Shown here: positions 1 through 7,838 of the stretch, one piece after another | How the letters are laid out: the number at the start of each line of letters is the position of its first letter | Position numbering within the stretch: the stretch's first letter is position 1 | From: a virus | IMG/VR virus record: IMGVR_UViG_3300044797_000015 | Location: 1 to 35,595 of that record | Strand: one strand, 5' to 3' | Length of the DNA stretch: 35,595 bases | The notes under the pieces: generated by a model | What the model was told of the DNA's origin: nothing | The model's input: the letters and a program-made list of their open reading frames with translations, nothing else | Database searches by the model: none | Made by a program: the position numbers and the translations under genes

Positions 1-127
1 AGTCTTTAGAACTCACAGGCTGCTACATTAACGAGTTATCGGAAGTTCCAAAAGCAGCCCTTGCCCATATGAAAGGACGGGTTAACCGTTACCCATCAAA
101 GGCATTCTGCAAAGAACCGTATTGGTC
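1..127. repeat. Terminal direct repeat, left copy
   Basis: These 127 bases are identical to the last 127 bases of the window (35469-35595). The terminase reading frame continues correctly from the right end into base 128 and beyond when one copy is removed. An overlap of exactly 127 bases is the usual trace of a circular contig from a k=127 assembly graph, so it probably marks circularity or circular permutation rather than a biological terminal repeat. Confidence 0.9.
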
Positions 128-1061
128 TGGAATCATTGCCGATACCAACCCACCGGAAGATGATCATTGGATATTCAAGGACTTTGAAGAGAATTGCGCA
201 GACAATCACATACTCTTTAAGCAACCGCCCGGATTAATTAAGAACAAAGATGGTGAATGGAGACGTAACCCAGATGCGGATAACATTTCCCATTTACCTC
301 ATCACTATTATGAAAACCTAGCTAGTGGACAATCAGAAGAGTTTATCAAGGTATTCTGTTTGGGTGAATATGGGGCTGTAGGCTTCGATAAGCGCGTTTA
401 TCCTGAGTTTAACGCCGATGTACACGCAGTTGATACCCTAGAAGCCATTCAAGGCGAAAAGCTCATATTGGGCTGGGATTTCGGTTTAACGCCTGCTTGT
501 GTGGTCTTGCAACTCTCAGCAAGAGGCCAATTGCTCATTCTAAAAGAGTATGTGAGTGATGGTTTGGGAATTAGAACCTTTGCCGAAATGGTGGTAATCC
601 CTAACTTACGCAAGGATTTCCCCTATTGTCAAATTGGAATGTCTGTAGCAGACCCGGCAGGTAATGCGCGCGATCAGATTCATGAAGAGATGAGTTGTAT
701 TGGTGAGCTTAATTCGCTAGGCATTGAAACGATTGCTGCACGTACAAATGATTTAGAACCACGGTTAGGGGCTGTTCGATTCTTCCTTAATCGCATGGTT
801 GATGGGAAACCAGCATTGCTATTGGACAAGAAGAATTGCCCAACATTATTCAAGGGATTTGTTAAGAAGTATGTTTATGCCCGAATTGCGGTATCAGGTG
901 AGGAGCGTTACAAGGACAAGCCCACAAAGAATATGTCATCTCACCCAATGGACGCCCTAGGTTATGGTTGCTTAGAGATTGCGAGCGACCAAGTAACACA
1001 AGATAAGTTCGGAACAAATAAGCACGAAAATATGTTTAATCCTGTAATGAGGATATTTTAA
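1..1061 (+). CDS. Terminase large subunit, C-terminal part (gene crosses the window ends)
   Basis: This is the rest of the packaging motor gene that begins at 34973; joined, it encodes 518 aa. The segment starts at about residue 167, just before the Walker B-like stretch TGCYINELSE (171-180). The C-terminal half carries the RNase H-like nuclease that cuts concatemers: GWDFG with D325, VADPAG with D383 and HPMDALGYG with D483 are the expected acidic metal ligands. The frame is open from base 3, and the annotation as a partial gene is only an effect of where the circle was cut. The gene ends in TAA at 1059-1061. In the mature enzyme the ATPase translocates DNA into the prohead through the portal, and the small subunit encoded at 32258 would recognise the DNA. 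Confidence 0.95.
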   Translation, partial: SLELTGCYINELSEVPKAALAHMKGRVNRYPSKAFCKEPYWSGIIADTNPPEDDHWIFKDFEENCADNHILFKQPPGLIKNKDGEWRRNPDADNISHLPHHYYENLASGQSEEFIKVFCLGEYGAVGFDKRVYPEFNADVHAVDTLEAIQGEKLILGWDFGLTPACVVLQLSARGQLLILKEYVSDGLGIRTFAEMVVIPNLRKDFPYCQIGMSVADPAGNARDQIHEEMSCIGELNSLGIETIAARTNDLEPRLGAVRFFLNRMVDGKPALLLDKKNCPTLFKGFVKKYVYARIAVSGEERYKDKPTKNMSSHPMDALGYGCLEIASDQVTQDKFGTNKHENMFNPVMRIF

Positions 1062-1082
1062 ATTAGCGCGCATCATGAGTAC

Positions 1083-1517
1083 TTGTTTGATTACAGGTAC
1101 AAAGACCTTGAAACAGGCAAGTTAAACATTGATAGGCTTACAACAATAAATAGCTGTCAATCTTATTCTGATTTGGTAAATAGTGGCACTGAATGCAGTT
1201 ATGAGTATTACGAACAAAGGCGTAATGCGTGGGAAAATCGCATTATTCGCCAACAAGAGCGAGAAAAGTATGCGCTTGAACAAGAATTATGGCAAAAAGA
1301 ATATGAAATTAGGCGTGAAAAAGAACGAAAAGAACAAGAAGAACGCGACTTAACACTAAGGGAACTCAGGGAATACAGGGAACGATTAGAGGCAAGAGAA
1401 GCAGAATTGGCACGCAATAGACGCTTACGAGAAGAAGAGACGCGACAAATTTATTTGGGCGGTTCCAATCATGGGCAATACATCATAACAAATAGTGGCA
1501 AAGTAAAAGTAGGTTAA
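1083..1517 (+). CDS. Coiled-coil protein of unknown function
   Basis: The 144-aa product has a short N-terminal part and a long, highly charged helix (about residues 45-125) rich in Glu, Arg and Lys with heptad spacing, so a coiled coil is likely. It ends in a glycine-rich tail. I do not recognise a family. The start is uncertain: no in-frame ATG exists, and the best candidate is TTG at 1083 with no good ribosome binding site. The frame is open right back to the terminase stop at 1059-1061 and is the same frame as terminase, so ATT at 1062 or low-level readthrough are alternatives. The position beside terminase suggests a packaging or morphogenesis role, but that is inference only. Confidence 0.7.
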   Translation: MFDYRYKDLETGKLNIDRLTTINSCQSYSDLVNSGTECSYEYYEQRRNAWENRIIRQQEREKYALEQELWQKEYEIRREKERKEQEERDLTLRELREYRERLEAREAELARNRRLREEETRQIYLGGSNHGQYIITNSGKVKVG

Positions 1518-1520
1518 TAC

Positions 1521-1691
1521 ATGTGTGCAAGATGTTTATATTGTGGGAAATATGGCAAGAAGATGTTAGCGAATAAATGTTTGGAGTGTTTGAAGGAGTT
1601 ACGCGACATTACAGACATGCTAAATAACAAGCCAAAGAAGGACATTAAATACGAAAACAACGTGATACCGTTAAGGATTGTAAGTAAATGA
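1521..1691 (+). CDS. Small zinc-ribbon protein
   Basis: The 56-aa product starts with MCARCLYCGK and has CxxC-x2-C in the first eight residues, followed by a second Cys pair (KCLEC, about 20-23). This fits one zinc-binding ribbon with a basic C-terminal tail. The start ATG at 1521 follows the previous stop by three bases. The stop TGA overlaps the start of the next zinc protein (ATGA at 1688-1691), so the two are probably translated together. No specific function can be assigned; nucleic-acid or protein binding is typical of such tiny phage zinc proteins. Confidence 0.65.
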   Translation: MCARCLYCGKYGKKMLANKCLECLKELRDITDMLNNKPKKDIKYENNVIPLRIVSK

Positions 1692-1840
1692 AGAAATGCA
1701 CAGGATGTGGTAGGTTCTATAACCAACAAAAAGATGACAAAATGTGTAGGGAATGCAAGCGTCTTCATGAGATTGCTTTTCATAAGCTCAAAAATAATAA
1801 GGCATTACATGATGTGATGCTTCGCCTAGCCGATAGATAA
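1688..1840 (+). CDS. Small zinc-ribbon protein
   Basis: The 50-aa product has a Cys4 pattern, KKCTGCGR (Cys4, Cys7) and MCRECKR (Cys20, Cys23), followed by a basic helix. It overlaps the preceding zinc-ribbon gene by four bases (ATGA), which supports both start sites and translational coupling. The two adjacent zinc ribbons are related in layout but not obviously copies. The function is unknown. Confidence 0.65.
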   Translation: MKKCTGCGRFYNQQKDDKMCRECKRLHEIAFHKLKNNKALHDVMLRLADR

Positions 1841-1851
1841 GGAGATCCACA

Positions 1852-2112
1852 ATGACAGTTCAAGCCGTAGTTACGTTACTATTAAACTTTTCCGGTGAAA
1901 ACAATGAAGTGATTCCACGTTTGGGTCGCTTGTATGCACCAAACAACACCCTTTCGCAAGTTTCTGCTGCGGGGTTCCTCGACAATTACTTAAAGACTTC
2001 AAACAACAGTTTGTTAGCGACTGACTTTGTTTTTTGTGTGGCTTCGGATGGTCATCAAACATATAAGCCAGTGTTTACAAACGGCTCTTGCCAATTAACA
2101 GTTTTACCATAA
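1852..2112 (+). CDS. Unknown late protein, possible virion component
   Basis: The 86-aa product is rich in hydrophobic and Asn/Thr residues, has no predicted signal peptide or membrane helix, and looks like a compact beta-rich domain (TDFVFCVASDG near residues 57-67). A strong ribosome binding site (AAGGAG) lies eight bases before the ATG. It sits among small late genes ahead of the portal gene. I recognise no family. A small structural or decoration protein is possible on position alone. Confidence 0.65.
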   Translation: MTVQAVVTLLLNFSGENNEVIPRLGRLYAPNNTLSQVSAAGFLDNYLKTSNNSLLATDFVFCVASDGHQTYKPVFTNGSCQLTVLP

Positions 2113-2121
2113 GGAAAAAAT

Positions 2122-2406
2122 ATGGCCTGTAAATGTAAAAATCCAGATGGCACTTTAAGTGATGTGTGTATTGGCGCATGCGTTAAAGATTCAATTGTTA
2201 AGCAAGAGGAAGAAGCTAGGCGAGATCCCATGAATGGATTTGCAGAGCTTATTTTGTCTCAAGTTGAGCAAAGAATACAAAATAGAATGACAACATTACA
2301 GGTCACATTTCAAAAAGAACAATTTGAACTCTACAAGAAAGCCTTCTTAGACGGTCTTAATGAAGGGATTGAAATTGGAAAAAGACTTAATCAAAACGAT
2401 TATTAA
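2122..2406 (+). CDS. Unknown late protein with N-terminal cysteines
   Basis: The 94-aa product has four Cys in its first 20 residues (CKCK, then CIGAC), perhaps a small metal site. A predicted helix rich in Gln and Glu follows (about 35-90). It starts nine bases after the previous stop, behind the purine-rich AAGGAAAAAAT. I do not recognise a function. It lies in a run of short, closely spaced late genes. Confidence 0.6.
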   Translation: MACKCKNPDGTLSDVCIGACVKDSIVKQEEEARRDPMNGFAELILSQVEQRIQNRMTTLQVTFQKEQFELYKKAFLDGLNEGIEIGKRLNQNDY

Positions 2407-2424
2407 TCACAAGGAGAGGTATAG

Positions 2425-2676
2425 ATGTTATTTTTAGAAGCTTTAGCACAATTGAAAGCAGGTGAACCAATGCGCCGTACTGCATGGGCAGACAGTGAAG
2501 GGTATTTAAAAATTCTTCCTGATATGGGTTATGTGTGGAAAATCGTTACACAACCTACGCCCAATGCTGGCAACTTCATCTTTTCAATCGCTGATTTTGA
2601 TGGTGATGACTGGGTAAAGTTTGAAGCTCCAAAACCTGCTATTGAAGAAGAAAAAGAGTTGCACGAAGCAGCTTAA
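2425..2676 (+). CDS. Tad2-like (DUF2829) domain protein, late copy
   Basis: The 83-aa product has the pattern of the DUF2829 / Thoeris anti-defence 2 family. It opens with a helix and strand FLEALAQLKAGEPMRRTAW (residues 3-21), continues with a central strand around GYLKI, and ends with an acidic DDWVKFE motif. Known Tad2 proteins are of this size and block Thoeris defence by sequestering the cyclic ADP-ribose signal; whether this copy does so is inference. The start has a good site (AAGGAGAGG). A longer relative is encoded in the early operon at 24077-24451. The C-terminal 15 residues are an acidic tail not needed for the fold. Confidence 0.6.
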   Translation: MLFLEALAQLKAGEPMRRTAWADSEGYLKILPDMGYVWKIVTQPTPNAGNFIFSIADFDGDDWVKFEAPKPAIEEEKELHEAA

Positions 2677-2720
2677 GCTACAAAGTCGGCTCAGGATGAG
2701 GCGATTAAAAGAGTTTAAAA

Positions 2721-2752
2721 CGTGACTTTGACATAGATTTGTTGAAGTCACG
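2721..2752. promoter_or_regulatory. Inverted repeat before the portal gene
   Basis: Perfect 8-base arms CGTGACTT (2721-2728) and AAGTCACG (2745-2752) are separated by 16 bases and lie just before the portal gene. There is no U-run, so it is not a standard terminator. It may be an RNA hairpin near the ribosome binding site or a protein-binding site. Confidence 0.4.
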
Positions 2753-2787
2753 ATTTAATTATGTTTACCCAACGGACGGGGAAAAGC

Positions 2788-4995
2788 ATGGAAATCATTG
2801 CTGAACAATTGGCTGTCGAAGACATAGACAGCATAAACGAAGAATTACAAGCTTCTCTCTATGATGCTGGGATAGACGAAGCAGAAGTATTAACCAAAGC
2901 CCGTGAAGACATGGTGCAATGGGATGGGTACTTTGGTGAAAACCAAGTGCGTGGAAAAGATGATATGAACTTTGTATTGCGCGATCAATGGTCGGCAGTA
3001 GAGCGTTCGGAATTTAGTAGATTGTTTAAACCTCCGATGGTTTTTAACAAACTCTATGACCCAATTAAAAAGATTTTAGGCGAACAGCGCAAGAATAAGC
3101 CTGATTTAATGGTACGTTCTATCACTGGCAACGCGTCACAGGAACAAATCAATTTACGTGCGGATTTGGTGCGCACCATCTCTTACCAATCACAAAACGA
3201 TTTAGTGTACCAAACAGCATTTAAGCAAGCCTTAATGATGGGTCACGGTGCGTTTGAAATCTTACTCGAATATGAAAGCCCACGTTCATTTAATCAAGTT
3301 ATTCGTTATGACCTTATACCCGATGTAACACGCACAGCCTTTGACCCTACCGCTTTAAAACCCCACAAAGGAGACGGTAACTTTTGTTCAAGGCAATTTG
3401 TTTATAAGAAGGAAGAATTCTATGCGACATATCCTCATGTGCTTAACCCTATTAGCTACTCCGATCCGCGTTCATTACTCGACTTCCAATGGGAAACGCG
3501 CGATTCTATCGTGGTATGTAAGTACTCACGTAAAGAATGGTTCCCCATTAAAGTACTGCTCTTAACAGATGGAAGCACAGTAACAGAGGAAGAATGGGAA
3601 GACATGCGCAAAGAGTTGGAGTTTAAAAAGGCTCTGGCTGATAGTTCGCAAGTGGTAGGCGACATGATACGCAAAAGCATTCCAGAAGTTCATGCAGAGC
3701 GTATGAGCAAGGACTTTAAGATTCGACAATACATGCTTACGCAAAACCAAATCATCAAGTTTAATGACTGGCCATCTAAATATTTACCCCTTATTTTCGT
3801 TGATGGAGATTCAAACTTCATTGATGGACAACAATACACCCGTTCATTCATTCATGAAGCCAAAGACGCCCAGAAGTTTGTCAACTATGTAGGCTCTGAA
3901 ATTGCAGCCGAAGTGAAGAATCGTAGACGTGAACAGTGGATTGGAACACCTGATAACATCCAAGGCAATGAACAAATGTGGCGTAATCCTGAGCTACAAA
4001 ACGGTATTTTGGTCGCAAAACCAGACCCAAAGACCGGACAAATGCCCACAAAAATGTCTCCTTGGGAAATTTCACCGTCTTTATTGGCTCAATACCAACG
4101 CGGAAGCCAAGATATACGCGAGATTTTAGGCTTTTCAGAGAACGAAGCACTGCAAGGTAAGGACATATCAGGAAAAGCGCGTAGAGAGCGTAAAATGGAA
4201 GGCTCAATGTCTGCTTACGTATGGTTCGATAACCTTAATCAAGCACTTGAGCAAGGCGGCCGAGTTGTACTTGACCTCTTACCAGTGATTGCAGGTGAAT
4301 TTGAGCGTCCTATGGTTATTTCTAAAGCGGATGGTCGCACTGATTCAATCGTTTTAAACAAAGTCGTTGGAGATGACGAGGATGGCAACCCAATCCGAGA
4401 GAACGTACTTGATTCTGGCGATTATGATATTGAGATTGACACCGGCCCAAGCTTTGCGGTTCAGAAGGATATTGCTTTAGAATTCATGCAGCAGACTTTG
4501 CAAGCAAATCCTACTATATTTCCTTTAATTGCAGATTTATGGGCTAAGAATTTGGATGTCCAATTTATGCCACAAATAGCAGAAAGATTTAAAACTTTAG
4601 TTCCTCCAGAAATAATTGCAAAAGAAGAGGGAAAGCCAATTCCTCCTAAACCCCCAAATCCTCAAGAGATGATGGCTCAGCAACAAATGAAAGCTCAGCA
4701 ACAACAGATGATGATGAATGAGCAGAAAATGCATCTCGAAGAACAAGCACTAATGGAAAGAGCAGAAGAACTTAAAATTAGGAAAGAGAAGCATCTTCTT
4801 GATCAAGCAGAAATGATACTTAAAGCTCAAGAGATGCAAACTAAGATGGGATTGGAACAACAAAAAATAAAAGTAGATCACGGAAGACTTTTATTAGATG
4901 CCGATAAGTCTGAAAAAGACTTTTCTTCTAAAATTGCTACTGTTTTATCACAACTTCATGTTCATCATAATCCTCATGAAAAGAAAGATATGTAA
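2788..4995 (+). CDS. Portal protein, P22 gp1-like
   Basis: The 735-aa product (744 aa if started at 2761) matches the size class of P22-type portals (about 725 aa), which form the twelve-subunit ring for DNA entry and exit. Visible features are an N-terminal mixed domain with WDGYF near residue 40, a long central region typical of this family (ENEALQGKDISGKARRER), and a C-terminal Gln/Met/Lys-rich helical barrel from about residue 620. I prefer ATG 2788 because GGGG sits six bases upstream, whereas ATG 2761 has no binding site. The last 500 bases differ in composition from the rest: they are AT-rich and use AGA/AGG for Arg. The 3' end overlaps an antisense endonuclease gene by 59 bases. Confidence 0.9.
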   Translation: MEIIAEQLAVEDIDSINEELQASLYDAGIDEAEVLTKAREDMVQWDGYFGENQVRGKDDMNFVLRDQWSAVERSEFSRLFKPPMVFNKLYDPIKKILGEQRKNKPDLMVRSITGNASQEQINLRADLVRTISYQSQNDLVYQTAFKQALMMGHGAFEILLEYESPRSFNQVIRYDLIPDVTRTAFDPTALKPHKGDGNFCSRQFVYKKEEFYATYPHVLNPISYSDPRSLLDFQWETRDSIVVCKYSRKEWFPIKVLLLTDGSTVTEEEWEDMRKELEFKKALADSSQVVGDMIRKSIPEVHAERMSKDFKIRQYMLTQNQIIKFNDWPSKYLPLIFVDGDSNFIDGQQYTRSFIHEAKDAQKFVNYVGSEIAAEVKNRRREQWIGTPDNIQGNEQMWRNPELQNGILVAKPDPKTGQMPTKMSPWEISPSLLAQYQRGSQDIREILGFSENEALQGKDISGKARRERKMEGSMSAYVWFDNLNQALEQGGRVVLDLLPVIAGEFERPMVISKADGRTDSIVLNKVVGDDEDGNPIRENVLDSGDYDIEIDTGPSFAVQKDIALEFMQQTLQANPTIFPLIADLWAKNLDVQFMPQIAERFKTLVPPEIIAKEEGKPIPPKPPNPQEMMAQQQMKAQQQQMMMNEQKMHLEEQALMERAEELKIRKEKHLLDQAEMILKAQEMQTKMGLEQQKIKVDHGRLLLDADKSEKDFSSKIATVLSQLHVHHNPHEKKDM

Positions 4996-5482
4996 TTGCT
5001 GATTTAATAATAGCAATTGAATCTTGAAATAATCCAAGCGCGGTATTGCATTTAGAGCAAAGCAATCCGCGCACTTTTCCAGATTTATGATTATGATCGA
5101 TAGCCAATCTTTTTATTGTTAAATTTAAATCAATATCTGTTCGAGTTCTATTTTTATGACTTTTTGAAGTTTCACATTTATTGCAAATTGCGCAAAGACC
5201 ATTTTGTTTTTGATTTAATTCTTCATATTTACTTTCATCAATTAATAATTGTCTTTTATATTTTTTGTCACGTTCAAGACATTTTTCATAATGTTTTTTT
5301 CTTTGCTCTAAAGCATATGCCCTATATTTATCAGGATTAGCATCATACAATCTTTTTTTCTTATCACTCACACAAATCTTACATTGAAAATATGGATATC
5401 TCTTTTCTTTATGAATTGAATATTGTTGATAAACCATATCAATTGTTAATTCACCATGAATCTTACATATTTTTACAATCAT
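4937..5482 (-). CDS. Endonuclease VII-type HNH endonuclease (homing type)
   Basis: The 181-aa product has the recombination endonuclease VII fold signature: zinc pair CAIC (97, 100), DHNH (129-132) and CSKCN (142-146) followed by LGLFQDS. A basic Lys/Arg-rich helix (40-80) precedes it. An extra N-terminal Cys pair (34, 37) may form a second zinc site. ATG 5482 is chosen because AAGGAG lies eight bases upstream; 25 residues further upstream are open but poorly supported. The gene runs against all its neighbours, sits between portal and scaffold, is very AT-rich and overlaps the portal 3' end. This is the usual look of a free-standing homing endonuclease rather than a Holliday-junction resolvase for packaging, though the latter is not excluded. 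Confidence 0.85.
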   Translation of the reverse strand: MIVKICKIHGELTIDMVYQQYSIHKEKRYPYFQCKICVSDKKKRLYDANPDKYRAYALEQRKKHYEKCLERDKKYKRQLLIDESKYEELNQKQNGLCAICNKCETSKSHKNRTRTDIDLNLTIKRLAIDHNHKSGKVRGLLCSKCNTALGLFQDSIAIIKSAITYLSFHEDYDEHEVVIKQ

Positions 5483-5560
5483 TAAATAACTCCTTATGAA
5501 CTGCAAATTGTACTGCAAACTATAATTTAAATCAAAATAAATGATGGGGTCGTACATATG

Positions 5561-5689
5561 GGGTCGAAAGACCCTTGTAATGGGTCTAATATTTAACTAT
5601 CGGGCAAAGGATTTGCCTAGGGTCTCAGGCCGCCGGAAGGTCTAGGGTTAGTTGTCTACCGTATTGACGACTGACATCTTGGAGATGTC
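5561..5689 (+). ncRNA. Multi-hairpin structured leader before the scaffold gene
   Basis: The 224-base gap between the endonuclease and scaffold genes contains consecutive perfect or near-perfect hairpins: GGGTC-GAAA-GACCC (5561-5574), GGCAAA-GGA-TTTGCC (5603-5617), AGTTGTC/GACGACT with one G-U pair (5650-5672), and GACATCT-TGG-AGATGTC (5673-5689) stacked directly on the previous one. A longer CCTAG/CTAGG pairing (5616-5646) and a competing AGACCC/GGGTCT hairpin (5569-5587) would give alternative folds. The scaffold ribosome binding site follows six bases later. It could be an mRNA control element or a separate RNA; no known family is recognised. Confidence 0.5.
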
Positions 5690-5706
5690 AACATGGAGAA
5701 GTTGAG

Positions 5707-6528
5707 ATGCACGAGGACGAAAACGCTTTAGCTGAACAAGTTAGTGGTGATGATGAAGATGGACAGACAGGGGCAGTCGATCCCGGCTACGAATCGGAGC
5801 AGGAAGCTCAGGAAGTAGGCGAGGAGAACCACGAAGAAGGAGATGGACATCTTTCTGCCGTGCAAAAAAGAGTACACGCCCTTAAACGTAACCACCGCAA
5901 GGAAATCAGAGAACTTCATGACCGTATATCGGCTATGGAATCAATGAGAAGCGGTGATAGCGCGAACCCTGGCCAACAGATACATCACAACCCTTACGAT
6001 TCACCCGGACAGCCTCCGGTTGTTGGGATGAATGAAGAGGAGCGAATACAGCACGCAGTACGCATGGCTCTTGGAATGAAGGATCACGAAGAGAGACAAG
6101 CCAAAAATGCAGAAATGCAGACTCACGTCCACAAACAGTACCAACGTTTGAACGATGAGTTTGATAATGCATCAGAAAAGTACGATGATTTTGACGATGT
6201 TGTGAGAGACAAAGATATGCCTTTCACTCCACATGTGCGGGATGCACTGTTACTTGTCGAAAACCCTGCTGAGGTAGCTTACAAGTTAGGCAAAAATCGT
6301 GGCGAACTTGAACGTATTTCAAAACTCCATCCCTTAGATCAGGCAAGGGAAGTTAACAAGCTGTCATTTAGTTTAATGGGGAACCACGGCAATAAGCCGA
6401 CTGCTAACCAGAAAACCGCCCCTATGGGTGGCATTAGACCAAATCCAGTAAGTTCTTCCACTGCTGTTACAGGCAAGACGCCTCCGGGTGAAATCCGTAG
6501 GCGTATGAAGGCTGGTACATGGAAGTGA
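5707..6528 (+). CDS. Scaffolding protein, P22 gp8-like
   Basis: The 273-aa product lies between portal and coat, as scaffold does in P22 (303 aa). The first 50 residues are extremely acidic. A basic helical stretch follows (KRVHALKRNHRKEIRELHDR, about 55-75), then helix-rich sequence, and the end is strongly basic (GEIRRRMKAGTWK), matching the C-terminal coat-binding helices of known scaffolds. It would guide coat assembly and leave the prohead. A GGAG site lies eight bases upstream of the ATG. Its long structured leader may control how much scaffold is made relative to coat. Confidence 0.8.
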   Translation: MHEDENALAEQVSGDDEDGQTGAVDPGYESEQEAQEVGEENHEEGDGHLSAVQKRVHALKRNHRKEIRELHDRISAMESMRSGDSANPGQQIHHNPYDSPGQPPVVGMNEEERIQHAVRMALGMKDHEERQAKNAEMQTHVHKQYQRLNDEFDNASEKYDDFDDVVRDKDMPFTPHVRDALLLVENPAEVAYKLGKNRGELERISKLHPLDQAREVNKLSFSLMGNHGNKPTANQKTAPMGGIRPNPVSSSTAVTGKTPPGEIRRRMKAGTWK

Positions 6529-6533
6529 TCTAA

Positions 6534-6608
6534 GGGTTTCAAGGACGAAACCCAAACCGTGAGACCCTTGTGACACCGCTATGTACCCATTTAACGGACT
6601 AAATGGAG
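6534..6608 (+). promoter_or_regulatory. Hairpins in the coat gene leader
   Basis: A hairpin GGGTTTC/GAAACCC (6534-6553, loop of six) is followed by CCATTT/AAATGG (6587-6606). The second helix includes part of the coat ribosome binding site (GGAG 6605-6608), so it could mask the coat start. Between them lies GACCCTTGT, which is also present in the scaffold leader at 5570-5578. Confidence 0.4.
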
Positions 6609-6615
6609 ACTAGCA

Positions 6616-7827
6616 ATGGCTAACCAATTTATTACAACCGACTTGGTATCAAATACCGCGTTGGCAATGTTTGCAAACAATGCGCCTTTCGTGATGACTG
6701 CATCACGTATTTACCAAGATGACTTCGTGTCTTCTGGGTATAAGATAGGTGATACGTTACAAGTACGTAGACAGAATCACTTTATTGTTGGTGATGGCTC
6801 TGTAGCTACCCCTCAATCAATCATTGAGACTGTAGAAACAATCGTCATTCAGCATCAATACCATGCTCTGATTGCCTACACTATCCAAGATTTGTCTTTA
6901 AGAATCGAAGACTTTTCCAGATTGTTTATTGCTCCTGCTATTCAGGAAGTAATTACCCAAATGGAAAAAGACATAGCCGCGGCTGCTGAACAAGAGCTTA
7001 ACTTCTTCACCGGAACCGCTGGTGTTGCGATTAACTCGTTCACTACTGTTGATATGGCTGGTGCTAAGTTGCTTGAGCAGGGCGTAAATATTGCGTCTGA
7101 TGCTTATATGGCAATGACAGTTCGAGACGGTTCTAGCTTGAAAGGTGCGTTGTTAAACAACTTCACTCCTGTATTCAACGAAGACATCGTTCGTTCTTCT
7201 GCAATTGGTCACTTGTCATACTTTGACATATTCCAATCTCAGAACATCAAACATCATATTGCTGGTGCTGGCCCACAATTGCATTCTTCTGATGCTCTTT
7301 TGGTGAACGGTCAAGTTACTTCCGGTAATACAATTGTTATGGATGGCGCAACGATTAACATAGCTAACTATTTCGTAGTTGGTGATGTGTTCTCGATCGC
7401 TGGTGTTCAATCAGTTAACCCTGTAGGTCGAGCCTCAACTGGTCAAGACATGCAGTTTGTTGTTACAGCTAATGCTAGTTCCGATGGTTCAGGTAACTTA
7501 ACTGTACAAGTCGCTCCTATCATTATCTCTGATACTTTGAACCCTAACCGTAACGTTAGTAATCCAATCCCTGATGATGCGCCTGTTACGTTGGTTGGTT
7601 CTTACAATTGTAACGTAGCATATCCAAGCCGTGGTTTAGATATCGTTTGTCCTCCACTTTACAAACTGCAAGTTCCTTATGCGTCTGTAGCTGTTGACCC
7701 TGAAACTGGTTTATCACTTGCGGTAACGCAAACTGGTGACATTTTAGGTTACCAAAACTATATGCGTATCGACTTACTTTGCGGCTTTAAGTGGCATGCG
7801 CAATACGCAGTCAAAGTACTGTCTTAA
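6616..7827 (+). CDS. Major coat protein, P22 gp5-like
   Basis: The 403-aa product follows the scaffold gene and matches P22-type coat proteins (about 430 aa) in length and in the opening region, a helix followed by the extended arm (YKIGDTLQVRRQNHF, about 43-57) and long helix (MEKDIAAAAEQELNFF). A middle segment rich in Gly, Val and Thr (about 220-330) would correspond to the inserted I-domain. It would build the icosahedral shell. The binding site GGAG is eight bases before the ATG and partly inside a hairpin. The gene has the highest use of favoured codons in the window, as expected for the most abundant protein. Confidence 0.9.
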   Translation: MANQFITTDLVSNTALAMFANNAPFVMTASRIYQDDFVSSGYKIGDTLQVRRQNHFIVGDGSVATPQSIIETVETIVIQHQYHALIAYTIQDLSLRIEDFSRLFIAPAIQEVITQMEKDIAAAAEQELNFFTGTAGVAINSFTTVDMAGAKLLEQGVNIASDAYMAMTVRDGSSLKGALLNNFTPVFNEDIVRSSAIGHLSYFDIFQSQNIKHHIAGAGPQLHSSDALLVNGQVTSGNTIVMDGATINIANYFVVGDVFSIAGVQSVNPVGRASTGQDMQFVVTANASSDGSGNLTVQVAPIIISDTLNPNRNVSNPIPDDAPVTLVGSYNCNVAYPSRGLDIVCPPLYKLQVPYASVAVDPETGLSLAVTQTGDILGYQNYMRIDLLCGFKWHAQYAVKVLS

Positions 7828-7838
7828 GGAGTGAGCAT

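Noticed and set aside
1514-1783. 89-codon minus-strand frame
   Set aside because: It is antisense to two zinc-ribbon genes whose Cys patterns and ATGA overlap are convincing.
3881-4207. Frames on both strands within the portal gene
   Set aside because: They are shadows of the portal reading frame with no start signals.
4937-5706. Group I intron or HEARO-type element around the endonuclease and the structured leader
   Set aside because: The endonuclease is on the opposite strand from the hairpins, there is no split gene, and I could not find an intron core or an IscB-type protein.
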